Positions 1 through 8,869 of a DNA stretch of 64,000 nt are shown here, piece after piece. The stretch is from Rhodococcus sp. B7740. GTDB taxonomy: Bacteria; Actinomycetota; Actinomycetes; Mycobacteriales; Mycobacteriaceae. The stretch is from positions 3,410,001 to 3,474,000 of the forward strand of contig NZ_CP010797.1 of assembly GCF_000954115.1 (NCBI RefSeq), written 5' to 3'. Each line of letters begins with the position of its first letter. Position 1 is the first letter of the stretch. A program made the position numbers and the translations under genes. The notes under the pieces were generated by a model. It did not search any database. It saw only the letters and a list, made by a program, of their open reading frames with translations, and had not been told where the DNA came from.

Positions 1-35
1 GATGACGCGCGTCATCACTTTAAAGTGATGACGCG
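1..35. promoter_or_regulatory. Overlapping perfect palindromes (operator-like)
   Basis: Two perfect palindromes overlap here: a 16-bp one at 1-16 and a 28-bp one at 8-35 centred on TTTAAA. Together they present the half-site GATGACGCG three times in alternating orientation. There is no U-tract, so a terminator is unlikely. It lies just past the 3' end of the reductase-like gene on the minus strand, so it more likely serves the gene left of the window. The regulator is unknown. Confidence 0.55.
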
Positions 36-71
36 TGATTCCGCAATGGAATCGAGTCGACCCGCGACAGG

Positions 72-620
72 TCACCGACGGGCCGCGTACCGCACCAGGG
101 ACGCCCCCGACGGAAATGCTCTGCACTCCAGGAGGCGCAACCACTGCGACGGAGTTCCGTCGAACAATCGTTCGCCGTGCCCGCGCACGTAAGGGAACTG
201 GAACAACCGGTATTCGTCCACGAGGTCCAACGCGATCAACTCCCGACACAGGGTGATACTCCCCGTGCAGACGATGTCCGATCCGCTCGAATTCTTGATC
301 CTCGTGACCTCGTCGATCAGTCGGCCGGACAGCACGGTCGAGTTCACCCACCCGGGGTCCGTCAGCGTCGAGGACACGACGTACTTCGCGACGCGGTTCA
401 GGTGATCGGTCACACCGGTTGTGTCATCGGTTTTCGGACCCCAGTAGTCGCGCATACTCTCGAAGGTCGAGCGCCCCACCAAGAATCCATCCGACTCGTC
501 TCTCTGCGCGGCCAGCGCCGCGTCGAGCTCGGGGTCCCCGCCTGCCCGGGCGAACCAGTCGTCGGTCGCCTCGATGACTCCGTCGACAGTGATGTTCTGT
601 GTGATCACCAGTGAGCGCAT
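72..620 (-). CDS. Dihydrofolate reductase family protein (RibD C-terminal-like)
   Basis: A 182-residue protein that reads like the stand-alone RibD_C/DHFR-like reductases common in actinomycetes. It begins MRSLVITQNITVDGVIE, has a VGRSTFESMRDYW segment near residues 60-70 (the usual nucleotide-binding G-R-x-T-x-x-x-M signature), and a D-I-V-x-x-G-S element near residue 125. Members bind NADPH, but the physiological substrate is usually unknown, so a folate role should not be assumed. I chose the ATG at 620 because the family begins there; upstream in-frame residues do not look conserved. It is divergent from rnj with a 141-bp gap. Confidence 0.8.
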   Translation of the reverse strand: MRSLVITQNITVDGVIEATDDWFARAGGDPELDAALAAQRDESDGFLVGRSTFESMRDYWGPKTDDTTGVTDHLNRVAKYVVSSTLTDPGWVNSTVLSGRLIDEVTRIKNSSGSDIVCTGSITLCRELIALDLVDEYRLFQFPYVRGHGERLFDGTPSQWLRLLECRAFPSGASLVRYAARR

Positions 621-761
621 GCTCGACGTGTACCACCTCAACCGCACGTCCGAATCACGATCGCCCGAAAATGGTCGAAGACTGCGCCTCCGCGCGTGCG
701 CAACCGTTGGTGTGCGGACCGGGGTCGACGCAGGTCGAGACCCACCCGTAGCGTTGGACGC

Positions 762-2471
762 ATGTCGCGATCACCACGTAACCGGAAATCCCCCGCCGCT
801 CCGAGAAAGCGAGCCTCTTCCGCACTCCAGGCCGGGCACCTTCGCGTGATCGCAACCGGCGGTCTGGGCGAGATCGGCCGGAACATGACCGTGTTCGAGT
901 TCGACGGAAAACTGCTCATCGTCGACTGTGGTGTGTTGTTCCCCGAGGAGCACCAGCCCGGCGTCGACGTCATCCTGCCCGACTGGAGTTGCATTCGGGA
1001 TCGCCTCGACGACGTCGTGGCGATCGTCCTGACGCACGGACACGAGGACCACATCGGCGGCGTCCCGTACCTGCTGCGCGAGCGCGGTGACATTCCCGTC
1101 ATCGCGTCGCGGCTGACGCTGCACTTCCTGGCCGCCAAGTTCGACGAGTTCAAGGTCTCGACGACGCTGATCGAGGTCGAAGCGGGGCAGACGCGTCAGG
1201 AAGGTCCGTTCGAGCTCGAGTTCGTCGCCGTCAACCATTCGATCCCCGACGGCCTCGCTATCGCCATCCGTACCGACGCAGGCCTGGTGCTGCACACCGG
1301 CGACTTCAAGATGGATCAGTTCCCGCTCGACGGTCGCATCACCGACCTGCGTAGCTTCGCGCGCCTCGGCGAGGAAGGGCTCGATCTTCTCCTCGTCGAC
1401 TCGACCAACGCCGAGGTTCCCGGGTTCATGGTCTCGGAACGTGATCTGGTCCCGGCCATCGAGAAGGTGTTCCGCGAAACGTCGGGACGCGTGATCGTCT
1501 CGAGCTTCGCCAGTCACGTCCACCGCATTCAGCAGGTGCTCGACGCCGCGCATGCGCAGGGCCGCAAGGTTGCGTTCGTGGGGCGATCGATGGTGCGCAA
1601 CATGAAGATCGCGACCGATCTGAGCTACCTCGACGTACCCGACGGGCTCGTGGTCGATCTGCCGAAGCTCAACCGGCTTCCGGCGCACAAGATCACGCTG
1701 ATCTGCACCGGATCGCAGGGCGAGCCCCTCGCCGCCCTCTCGCGGATGGCGTCGGGCGAACACCAGATCAAGGTGGGCGACGGCGACACCGTACTGATGG
1801 CCAGCAGCTTGATCCCCGGTAACGAGAACGCGATCTACCGCGTCATCAACGGTCTCGTCGAGAAGGGTGCACGCGTGGTGCACAAGGGAAATGCCAAGGT
1901 GCACGTCTCCGGCCACGCCAGCGCAGGCGAGCTCGTCTACTGCTACAACATCCTCGAACCCGCCAATGTGCTTCCCGTCCACGGTGAAGCGCGACACCTA
2001 CGCGCCAATGCCGATCTCGCGATCAGGACCGGCGTACCGCGTGATCGTGTGCTGATCGCCGAGAACGGAAGCGTCATCGACCTGTTCGACGGCGTCGCTC
2101 AGATCACCGGAAGTGTCCCCATCGAACTGATCTACGTCGACGGCAGTGCCGTCGGTGGGGTGACCGAGGATTCGTTGGCCGAGCGCCGGCTGCTCGCCAA
2201 CGAGGGCGTCCTGACCGTCATCGCCATCGTCGATCCCGATACCGGCCTGCTGGTCGACGACGTCGACTTCATCGGACGCGGATTCGCGCACGAGGCCAAC
2301 GCTTTCGACTCGTTGGCCAAGGCGATCGGCAAGACCCTCACCCGCGAGAGCGACGTGAACGTGGCCTCCCGCGAGCACATCGAAAAGCGCATCGTGCAGG
2401 AGTCGGCGCGCTGGGCCAAGCAGACCCTGGGCCGTCAGCCCCTCATCGTTCCGGTCGTCGTCGACGGCTAG
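762..2471 (+). CDS. rnj: Ribonuclease J
   Basis: 569 residues. A metallo-beta-lactamase fold nuclease of the beta-CASP group, acting as 5'-3' exo- and endonuclease in mRNA decay and rRNA maturation. The zinc-binding motif HGHEDH lies at residues 92-97, in the context ATGGLGEIGRNM (31-42) and LIVDCGVLFP (52-61). Later motifs GDFKMDQFPLDG and CTGSQGEP fit the beta-CASP and phosphodiesterase segments. The ATG at 762 gives the family's short basic N-terminus (SRSPRNRKSP); an upstream in-frame start would add about 22 unlikely residues. In many actinomycetes rnj follows dapA, but here the upstream neighbour is a DHFR-like gene on the other strand. Confidence 0.95.
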   Translation: MSRSPRNRKSPAAPRKRASSALQAGHLRVIATGGLGEIGRNMTVFEFDGKLLIVDCGVLFPEEHQPGVDVILPDWSCIRDRLDDVVAIVLTHGHEDHIGGVPYLLRERGDIPVIASRLTLHFLAAKFDEFKVSTTLIEVEAGQTRQEGPFELEFVAVNHSIPDGLAIAIRTDAGLVLHTGDFKMDQFPLDGRITDLRSFARLGEEGLDLLLVDSTNAEVPGFMVSERDLVPAIEKVFRETSGRVIVSSFASHVHRIQQVLDAAHAQGRKVAFVGRSMVRNMKIATDLSYLDVPDGLVVDLPKLNRLPAHKITLICTGSQGEPLAALSRMASGEHQIKVGDGDTVLMASSLIPGNENAIYRVINGLVEKGARVVHKGNAKVHVSGHASAGELVYCYNILEPANVLPVHGEARHLRANADLAIRTGVPRDRVLIAENGSVIDLFDGVAQITGSVPIELIYVDGSAVGGVTEDSLAERRLLANEGVLTVIAIVDPDTGLLVDDVDFIGRGFAHEANAFDSLAKAIGKTLTRESDVNVASREHIEKRIVQESARWAKQTLGRQPLIVPVVVDG

Positions 2472-2684
2472 AGCACGTCTTCTCGGTGACGAGGTGAGTG
2501 ACCACAGGAAAGCCGCGCGTGGAACGGCTGCTGCCCGGTACGCCAGGGTCGGTCTGTCGTGCCGGGTCGCCGGTCCCCGCCCGATCCGAGCAAATTGTGC
2601 GTTCGGCCCCTGTGGATGGTTCCTGCCCCTAGAGTCGTGTGAATAGCTCCGGTAACGATCCGGAACGTCGACCGGGGGGTCTCG

Positions 2685-3941
2685 ATGGGGAAGTACGCGA
2701 AGTTCGGCCGTCGGTATGCGGCGGTGGTGGCTGCGGTGTCACTGGTGGTGTCGGGCGGGCAATGGTCGGCGGCTGCCGATCCACTCGGCGATTTCCAGAA
2801 TCCACCGCGCACCGCCGAATCGATCGCCGCGACACCGCTCGACGATCCGTGGGTCGTGCCGCCGCCCGGATACGAAACAGCCGCTCCCGGAACAGTTCTA
2901 CGGACCCGTAGCGTCACCGTCGGACCACTTGTCACCCCGGTCACCACCACCCAACTGCTGGTCGCCTCGACCGACGCGAAGGACCGCCCCGCTGCCATCG
3001 TCACCAGCGTCATCGTCCCGACCGCGCCCTGGACCTCGCCCGGTCCGCGCCCTGTTGTCGCCTACAACATGGCCATCGATTCGCTCGGTGCCACGTGCGA
3101 GCCATCGTGGACCATGCAACGCGGCATCGCTCCGGAATTGGCACCCGTGCAGCTGCTTCTGGCGCGGGGCTACGCCGTCGTCGTCACCGACCATCAGGGG
3201 CCGCGCCATGCGTACGCCGTCGGACCGATGGCGGCACATGCCGTACTCGACGGTCTGCGCGGAGCGGTCACGACCGCCGCGATCGGCCTCGATCCGACTG
3301 CGCCCCTGGGCATCACGGGCTATTCGGGCGGGGCGATCGCATCGGGCTGGGCCGTGCAGGAGGCTCCGGCCTACGCCCCCGAACTGAACATCGTCGGCGC
3401 AGCGTTCGGCGGAACGCCCACCGACTTCGCGCTGCTCCGTCAGTCCATGAACGGCAACGCCGCGTCGGCGGTGTTCCTCGCGGCAGCGATGGGCGTTGCG
3501 CGCGAATACCCCGAGATGCTCTCGCTCTACAACGACGACGGGTGGCGGCTCGCACAGGCGTCGAAGGACCTGTGCATCGTCGGGATCGCTCCGTTCGGAA
3601 TCGTTGCTCCGATCCGTATCGAGTCACTGTCCATCACTCCCGATGCGTTCAATTCGCCGCTGGCGCTCGCGATTGCCGATCGGAATCGATTGGGAGACGG
3701 CGGAACTCCGACGGCACCGGTGTTCATATATCACGGACAGCAGGAGTTCTGGATTCCGAAGGAAGGTCCGGAGGCCGTGTTCGACAAGTGGTGTTCACGC
3801 GGAGCCGACGTCCGCCTCGAGGAATACCTGGGTGAACACAGCATCGTGGCCGGCACCGGAGCTCCCGCTGCGTTCGCGTGGTTGGACGACCGCCTGGCGG
3901 GAATTCCGGTTCGACCCGGATGCAGTAGCTTCGGCCGCTAG
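2685..3941 (+). CDS. Secreted lipase, LIP (Candida lipase A-like) family
   Basis: 418 residues with an N-terminal signal peptide (basic start, hydrophobic AAVVAAVSLVVSG at 12-24, likely cleavage near residues 29-31), so it is exported. The nucleophile elbow GYSGG lies at 212-216 with Ser214. A C-terminal His in GEHSIVAG (about residue 385) completes the charge relay. The acid position reads HGQQEFWIP, so Glu (about 354) stands where the family usually has Asp. LIP-family enzymes hydrolyse acylglycerols or other esters. It ends 8 bp from the convergent MerR gene. Confidence 0.85.
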   Translation: MGKYAKFGRRYAAVVAAVSLVVSGGQWSAAADPLGDFQNPPRTAESIAATPLDDPWVVPPPGYETAAPGTVLRTRSVTVGPLVTPVTTTQLLVASTDAKDRPAAIVTSVIVPTAPWTSPGPRPVVAYNMAIDSLGATCEPSWTMQRGIAPELAPVQLLLARGYAVVVTDHQGPRHAYAVGPMAAHAVLDGLRGAVTTAAIGLDPTAPLGITGYSGGAIASGWAVQEAPAYAPELNIVGAAFGGTPTDFALLRQSMNGNAASAVFLAAAMGVAREYPEMLSLYNDDGWRLAQASKDLCIVGIAPFGIVAPIRIESLSITPDAFNSPLALAIADRNRLGDGGTPTAPVFIYHGQQEFWIPKEGPEAVFDKWCSRGADVRLEEYLGEHSIVAGTGAPAAFAWLDDRLAGIPVRPGCSSFGR

Positions 3942-3949
3942 AGCCGAAC

Positions 3950-4357
3950 CTACTCGCTCCGGACTGCTGCTCCGCGAGTCGACAGCACCTCGGTCAGCTC
4001 CTCGGCGTAGGCGAGCTGCCGCCGCAGCGTGCGGCAGCTGTCCTCGGCCTTGGTATGACATTCACGAACGAAGGCCGCGGCCGACGACCTCGCGTCGTCG
4101 GCCGCGTTCTCGTCTCCGAGGATGTCGAGGGATTCCAGGAGCTGTTTCATCTCGGCCAGGGTGAAGTCGAGCGGCTTCATCCGGCGGATGACGAGCAGAC
4201 GCTCGACGTCGGTCTCGGTGTACAGCCGAAAACCACCGGCCGAGCGAGCAGAGGGGGTGACCAGGCCGACGTCGTCGTAATGACGAACCGTGCGGATGGA
4301 CAGCTCGGTGCGTTGAGCCACCTGTCCGATCTGCATGTGTGTGCCGTCGTCTGCCAT
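3950..4357 (-). CDS. MerR family transcriptional regulator
   Basis: 135 residues. The N-terminal winged helix-turn-helix MQIGQVAQRTELSIRTVRHYD (8-28) and the DVGLVTPSARSAGGFRLYTE segment are classic MerR. A coiled dimerisation helix follows from about residue 85. Two cysteines (100 and 108) in the ECHTKAEDSC stretch could sense metal or redox state, but the family assignment does not require it. The ATG at 4357 has a purine-rich GGAGAGGCGG upstream; the internal ATG at 4336 is an alternative. It follows the SulP gene on the same strand by 34 bp, so the pair is probably co-transcribed. Confidence 0.88.
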   Translation of the reverse strand: MADDGTHMQIGQVAQRTELSIRTVRHYDDVGLVTPSARSAGGFRLYTETDVERLLVIRRMKPLDFTLAEMKQLLESLDILGDENAADDARSSAAAFVRECHTKAEDSCRTLRRQLAYAEELTEVLSTRGAAVRSE

Positions 4358-4391
4358 GTGCCGCCTCTCCTCGCCCGAGCGTCCACCCTAG

Positions 4392-5900
4392 TCAGTGCTC
4401 GCCGCCCAGGTTTCCACTGAGACGATCGTGCCGCTCGACCGACGGCGCGTTCATACCGACGATCTTCACCGTCTTGCCCTTCGCCGCGTACTTGGTGGTG
4501 ATGGCGTCGAGAGTCGCCACGGTCGAGGCGTCCCAGATGTGCGACTCGGACATGTCGATGACGACGTTCTTCGGATCTCCGACGTAGTCGAACTGATAGA
4601 TCAGATCGTTGCTCGACGCGAAGAACAGCTCGCCCTTCACCGCGTAGACGCGCGTGTCCTCGTCCGGATGAGCCACATCGACCACCTCGGTCAGGTGCGC
4701 AACCCTCCTGGCGAACAGCACCATCGCGGTGACGACACCGACGACGACGCCGTAGGCCAGGTTGTGGGTGACCACGGTGACAGCGACCGTGACAACCATG
4801 ACGAGAGTTTCGCTCTTGGGCATGCGCCGCAACGTCTTCGGGTGAATGCTGTGCCAGTCGAAGGTGCCGACCGACACCATGATCATCACGGCGACCAGCG
4901 CGGCCATCGGAATGAGCGCGACGATGTCACCGAGCCCGACCACCAGGATCAGCAGGAAGGTGCCGGCGAGGAATGTCGAGATACGGGTTCGAGCACCGGA
5001 GACCTTGACGTTGATCATGGTCTGGCCGATCATCGCGCAGCCGCCCATACCGCCGGTGAACCCGGTGACCAGATTCGCCACACCCTGACCCCATCCCTCA
5101 CGAGTCTTGTCGGAGTGCGAATCGGTGATGTCGTCGACGAGCTTGGCCGTCATCAGTGATTCGAGCAGACCGACCAAAGCGATCGCGAGCGCGAACGGCG
5201 CGATGATCGACAGCGTGTCGAACGTGAAGGGCACGTCCGGTATCAGGAACGACGGCAGCGAGGACGGCAGCTCGCCCTCGTCGCCCACGTCCGGGACGGC
5301 CAGCGCGAAGACGAGAGTGACAGCGGTGAGTATCACGATCGCGATCAGAGGTGCAGGCACGACGGAGGTGAGCTTCGGTAGGAAGAACATGACGAGCAGT
5401 CCGGCCGCGACCATCGGGTACACCAACCACGGCACCCCGATCAGGTACGGCACCTGCGAGGTGAAGATCAGGATCGCCAGCGCGTTGACGAATCCGACCA
5501 TGACGCTGCGCGGGATGAACCGCATGAGTTTGGCGACACCGAGGACGCTCAACACGATCTGCAGGACGCCGCCGAGAATCACCGCGGCGATGAGGTAGTC
5601 GAGGCCGTATTCACGGGCCAACGGAGCGACAACCAGGGCGATCGCACCGGTGGCCGCAGAGATCATCGCCGGTCGGCCACCGACGATGGAGATGGTGACG
5701 GCCATCGTGAACGACGCGAACAGCCCGACGCGCGGATCGACACCGGCGATGATCGAGAACGAAATGGCTTCCGGGATCAACGCCAGCGCCACCACCAGCC
5801 CAGCGGGAACCTCGGTTTTCAGTCGCCTCGGTGAGCGCAACGCACCCAGCACCGAGACGTCTTCGACAGCGGTGGCAGGCACCTGGGCAGCTCGAGACAC
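4392..5900 (-). CDS. SulP family inorganic anion transporter with STAS domain
   Basis: 502 residues. The hydrophobic core opens with PAGLVVALALIPEAISFSIIAG (the SulP signature) and runs through about ten or more membrane segments to roughly residue 395. It ends in a STAS domain (VVIDMSESHIWDASTVATL, about 440-460). SulP proteins move sulfate, bicarbonate or related anions; the sequence does not settle which. It is divergent from a LysR regulator (172-bp gap) and upstream of MerR on the same strand, so it is probably regulated by one or both. A second SulP in the window (17731-19428) is only distantly similar. Confidence 0.9.
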   Translation of the reverse strand: MSRAAQVPATAVEDVSVLGALRSPRRLKTEVPAGLVVALALIPEAISFSIIAGVDPRVGLFASFTMAVTISIVGGRPAMISAATGAIALVVAPLAREYGLDYLIAAVILGGVLQIVLSVLGVAKLMRFIPRSVMVGFVNALAILIFTSQVPYLIGVPWLVYPMVAAGLLVMFFLPKLTSVVPAPLIAIVILTAVTLVFALAVPDVGDEGELPSSLPSFLIPDVPFTFDTLSIIAPFALAIALVGLLESLMTAKLVDDITDSHSDKTREGWGQGVANLVTGFTGGMGGCAMIGQTMINVKVSGARTRISTFLAGTFLLILVVGLGDIVALIPMAALVAVMIMVSVGTFDWHSIHPKTLRRMPKSETLVMVVTVAVTVVTHNLAYGVVVGVVTAMVLFARRVAHLTEVVDVAHPDEDTRVYAVKGELFFASSNDLIYQFDYVGDPKNVVIDMSESHIWDASTVATLDAITTKYAAKGKTVKIVGMNAPSVERHDRLSGNLGGEH

Positions 5901-6072
5901 GACAACTCCGTTCGATGGGTGCGAGGGACTGCGACAGGTACAGCGTCCGCTCCGCCGGCAACTCTACTCTTACCGGAGAGAAGGTTGTCAATCGTCGGGG
6001 TTTCCACGAGGTGCGCTAGATTCATACGAGAAACACGCCGAAACTCCCCAGCGCGATGCAAGGAATGAATGG

Positions 6073-6966
6073 ATGTTCTCGCTCAACAGGCTGTCCTGCT
6101 TCATCGCTGTCGCCGAGGAGTTGCACTTCGGCCGGGCTGCCGAGCGGCTGCACATGACACAACCGCCGCTGAGCAGGCAGATTCAACAACTCGAGAGCGA
6201 AGTGGGAGTGCAGCTCATCGACCGCACGAGCCGGTCGGTCACCCTGACCGCCGCGGGCCTGGCGTTCCTTCCCGAGGCTCGACGCATCCTCGACCTCGCC
6301 GAGGGCGCATTGCTGACGGTGCGACGTGTGCCCACCGGAGACTTGGGGACCGTGGTCGTCGGATTCACCGGCGCATCGGCGCACGCGGTGCTGCCGCAGT
6401 TGCTCGACGCCGCACGCGACAAACTTCCCGACGTGAAACTTGTTCTGCGCGAGATGGTCTCGTCGGTGCAGATGGAATCCTTGGCCGTCGGCGATCTGGA
6501 TCTCGGATTGGCCAGGCCACCACTCAAGCGGCCGGGTATCGCATCGCGGCCGGTGCTGCACGAGTCGTTGATCGCCGCCATGCCCCACGACCACCCTCTT
6601 GCCGAGAAGGCCGAACTGACGGTGGAGGACTTCGACGAGCAGCCGATCATCATGTACTCACCCGTCGATGCGCGGTACTTCCACGAACTGCTGATCAGCA
6701 CGTTCACCATCGTCGGCGTCACCCCGCGCTACGTGCAGTACGTGACCCAGGTCCACACCATGCTGGTCCTCGTTCGCTCGGGCATCGGATTGGCACTGGT
6801 GCCGGAGTCCGCGTCGACCATGCGTCCGAAAGGTGTTGTGTTTCGGCCGGTTCGGACCGTCAAGGAACGGCCTGTCGAGCTCGACGCAGCCTGGCGGGTG
6901 GACAACGACAACCCGGCGCTGCACCGTTTCATGACCGATGTACTGCCGACGCGTGAGTGGTCGTGA
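6073..6966 (+). CDS. LysR family transcriptional regulator
   Basis: 297 residues. The N-terminal helix-turn-helix FIAVAEELHFGRAAERLHMT and QPPLSRQIQQLE (about residues 10-45) are typical LysR. The remainder is the two-lobed substrate-binding domain (VGFTGASAHAVLPQLL, then LDLGLARPP). The ATG at 6073 is preceded by AAGGA with 8-nt spacing and gives the standard LysR start. Its divergence from the SulP anion transporter suggests, by the usual LysR arrangement, that it controls that gene. I could not find a convincing T-N11-A site in the 172-bp gap. It converges with usp across a large palindrome. Confidence 0.92.
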   Translation: MFSLNRLSCFIAVAEELHFGRAAERLHMTQPPLSRQIQQLESEVGVQLIDRTSRSVTLTAAGLAFLPEARRILDLAEGALLTVRRVPTGDLGTVVVGFTGASAHAVLPQLLDAARDKLPDVKLVLREMVSSVQMESLAVGDLDLGLARPPLKRPGIASRPVLHESLIAAMPHDHPLAEKAELTVEDFDEQPIIMYSPVDARYFHELLISTFTIVGVTPRYVQYVTQVHTMLVLVRSGIGLALVPESASTMRPKGVVFRPVRTVKERPVELDAAWRVDNDNPALHRFMTDVLPTREWS

Positions 6967-7018
6967 TGCGCCGCTGATCGAGTTGCCGAGCGTGCCCGAA
7001 ACCGCAAGTGAGCGCCCT

Positions 7019-7074
7019 TTTTACCGACTGCGCGCCCCCGATCAGGTCATAGCGGGGGCGCACAGTCGATAAAA
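7019..7074. repeat. Large intergenic inverted repeat between convergent genes
   Basis: Two 21-nt arms, 7019-7039 and 7054-7074, are complementary with two mismatches and enclose a 14-nt loop. The core is GCGCCCCC/GGGGGCGC flanked by CGACTG/CAGTCG. The outer arm ends are T-runs on the left and A-runs on the right, so a + strand transcript pairs U with A rather than ending in a U-tract. It sits between convergent LysR and usp and may act as a bidirectional transcription barrier or be a dispersed repeat. Confidence 0.7.
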
Positions 7075-7142
7075 GCGGTGTGAGGTCCCCGTTTGCGTGA
7101 TCGATGTGATTCGACACGGCAGGACCCGCCGATGACGCGCAC

Positions 7143-7538
7143 TCAGCGCGGCAACCCCACCGGCGGCTTGACGGCCGTCACCGGGCAGTGGGCCTCGAGC
7201 AGTACACGCTGAGAGATGCTGCCCATGAACAATTTTCCGACGGGTGATCGACGCCGGATGCCGATGACGACGAGCTGAACCTGCTCGTCGAACGAGAGGT
7301 CGATCAGATTGTCGGCATGCGAGCGGCCTGCTTCGTTGTCGTGGATCTTCGTCGTGACACCGAGCGCCGACGCCTCCTCGCGAGCCGATTCGACGGTGGC
7401 AGCGAAGTCCGCCTCGCCTGCGCTGTCGTTCTCGGCCACGATGAGCAAGTCCGTTTCGCGCATGAGTGCCTCACGAAACGCGAAGGGCAGTGCGCCTTTT
7501 CCTTCGATGGTCGGCGAGTAGCCGACGACGACGGTCAC
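7143..7538 (-). CDS. Universal stress protein (UspA family)
   Basis: 131 residues forming one Usp domain. It starts MTVVVGYSP and ends with the nucleotide-binding signature: Gly of VIGIRRR, then VGKLFMGSISQRVL and HCPVTAVKP, matching the G-2x-G-9x-G(S/T) pattern. Usp proteins bind ATP or AMP and help survival in stasis or hypoxia. The GTG start overlaps the dehydrogenase stop by four bases (GTGA), so the two are translationally coupled. The coupling links it to the hydroxyacid dehydrogenase rather than to a general stress locus. Confidence 0.92.
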   Translation of the reverse strand: MTVVVGYSPTIEGKGALPFAFREALMRETDLLIVAENDSAGEADFAATVESAREEASALGVTTKIHDNEAGRSHADNLIDLSFDEQVQLVVIGIRRRSPVGKLFMGSISQRVLLEAHCPVTAVKPPVGLPR

Positions 7539-8530
7539 TTCGTCACCGGTGTGACGAGGGTGCCGTCGGCCAGGAAGCGATCGAGGTTCTCGAGCGTGAG
7601 CGCTTCCATCGCGGCGCGGGTCTCCACCGTCGCGCTACCCACGTGCGGCAGCAGCACCACGTTGTCCATCGCCACCAGAGCGTCGGGCACGTTCGGTTCG
7701 TGGGCAAAGACGTCCAGGCCGGCACCGGCGAGCTGCCCCGCTGCAAGCAACTCGATCAGCGCTTCCTCGTCGACGACGCTTCCGCGCGCCACGTTGATCA
7801 AATAACCCTGCGGCCCCAGCGCTTCGAGCACAGCTCGGTCGACCAGATGCGCAGTTCCCGAGCCGCCGGACGCGGCGATGATCAGCACGTCGACGTTCTC
7901 TGCGAGCGCTCTCGGGCCGGCAGCGTAGACATACGGCGAACCGTCGATCTCGTTACGATTGTGGTACGAGATCTCGCAGCGAAACCCTCTGAGCCGATCG
8001 GCAATTGCCGAACCGATGCGGCCGAGTCCGATGATTCCGACGCGCGTGCCGGTGACCTGACGCGTCAGTGGCGTGTTGCCCTCGGCGGGCCAGCGGCCGG
8101 CACGCACGAATCGCTCGGCGGACGAGAGCCCGCGCACGGTATCGATCAGCAAGCCGACAGCCAGGTCCGCCACGCAATCGGTCAGCACGTCGGGGGTGTT
8201 GCTCACGGCGATTCCGCGTTCGGCTGCGGCGTCGACGTCGGTGGTGTCGTAGCCGACACCGAAGTTGACGACGGCTCCGAGCTGGGGCAACCGGTCCATC
8301 AGCGCAGCATCGACTCCGGTCCGGCCGGAGGTGACGACCGCGGTGATCGAACTGCCGTGTGCGGCCAGAAAGTCCTCGCGCTCGTCGCCCTCGGGAAGAA
8401 CCAGCGCGTCGTACTCGGAAACCAAGGTGTCCATCAACGACGGTTTGAGTGGTCCCACTCGGAGCACTCGACCGCCCTGTTGCGAATCCTGCTGCGACAC
8501 AGAGGTTTTCTCTGAGCTGACGGTGACCAT
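7535..8530 (-). CDS. NAD(P)-dependent D-2-hydroxyacid dehydrogenase
   Basis: 331 residues. The Rossmann motif is GIIGLGRIGSAIADRL (about 165-180). The family signatures are INVARGSVVDEEALIELLAAG, with the catalytic Arg, and a catalytic His in LLPHVGSATVET; the catalytic Glu lies in the VFAHEPNVPDA region. Such enzymes interconvert 2-oxoacids and D-2-hydroxyacids (glyoxylate, hydroxypyruvate, phosphoglycerate analogues); the substrate is unresolved. The ATG at 8530 has GAGGAG six bases upstream, whereas the longer frame has no such site. It is divergent from the peptide-type ABC importer, so the enzyme may process an imported compound. Confidence 0.9.
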   Translation of the reverse strand: MVTVSSEKTSVSQQDSQQGGRVLRVGPLKPSLMDTLVSEYDALVLPEGDEREDFLAAHGSSITAVVTSGRTGVDAALMDRLPQLGAVVNFGVGYDTTDVDAAAERGIAVSNTPDVLTDCVADLAVGLLIDTVRGLSSAERFVRAGRWPAEGNTPLTRQVTGTRVGIIGLGRIGSAIADRLRGFRCEISYHNRNEIDGSPYVYAAGPRALAENVDVLIIAASGGSGTAHLVDRAVLEALGPQGYLINVARGSVVDEEALIELLAAGQLAGAGLDVFAHEPNVPDALVAMDNVVLLPHVGSATVETRAAMEALTLENLDRFLADGTLVTPVTK

Positions 8531-8752
8531 TGTTCTCCTCGCGAGATGGTGGAACGTGCGCGTTTCCTGTACGGTATGCCGCTTCTCGAATACCTGTCCA
8601 ACACGGAAATAACATGGACCGATACCCAAACGGCATGAACGACGCATTGCCGATGCCGCCTCGACTACCCCGACCTGCATCGGGCCTGGTCAGTCCCCCA
8701 TGCCTGTGACCCAAACCCCATCGAAGCGTCCGGTGTGACCCACGAAACTGCT

Positions 8753-8768
8753 CGAAAACCGGTTTTCG
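8753..8768. promoter_or_regulatory. Perfect 16-bp palindrome, operator candidate
   Basis: CGAAAACCGGTTTTCG is a perfect palindrome in the 339-bp gap between the divergent dehydrogenase (start 8530) and binding protein (start 8870). It ends five bases before a -35-like hexamer of the importer promoter. Its size and central CCGG suit a dimeric repressor of LacI, GntR or a similar type, but no such regulator gene is adjacent. The rest of the gap holds no gene I can see. A GGGTAT hexamer on the minus strand at 8622-8627 could be part of an alternative-sigma promoter for the dehydrogenase, weakly. Confidence 0.6.
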
Positions 8769-8773
8769 TCCGG

Positions 8774-8803
8774 TTGACGATGAAGATCGCACGCTCCTAC
8801 CGT
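8774..8803 (+). promoter_or_regulatory. Putative sigma-70-type promoter of the importer operon
   Basis: TTGACG at 8774-8779 is followed after 18 bp by TACCGT at 8798-8803, a reasonable match to a housekeeping -35/-10 pair. It lies 67 bp upstream of the binding-protein ATG. The adjacent palindrome at 8753-8768 would let a regulator act on this promoter. Assigned by eye only. Confidence 0.4.
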
Positions 8804-8869
8804 GTGTCTACCGTCACAGATTCGGCTGCGACATGCAGACGCGGATCCTTTTTCCCACTGGAGGCCACC

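Noticed and set aside
5901..6072. LysR T-N11-A box between the SulP and LysR genes
   Set aside because: I found only weak candidates; none had clear symmetry or spacing.
7019..7074. Rho-independent terminator
   Set aside because: The base following the right arm is an A-run in the + direction and the T-run lies on the left, so no U-tail forms on either strand outside the stem.
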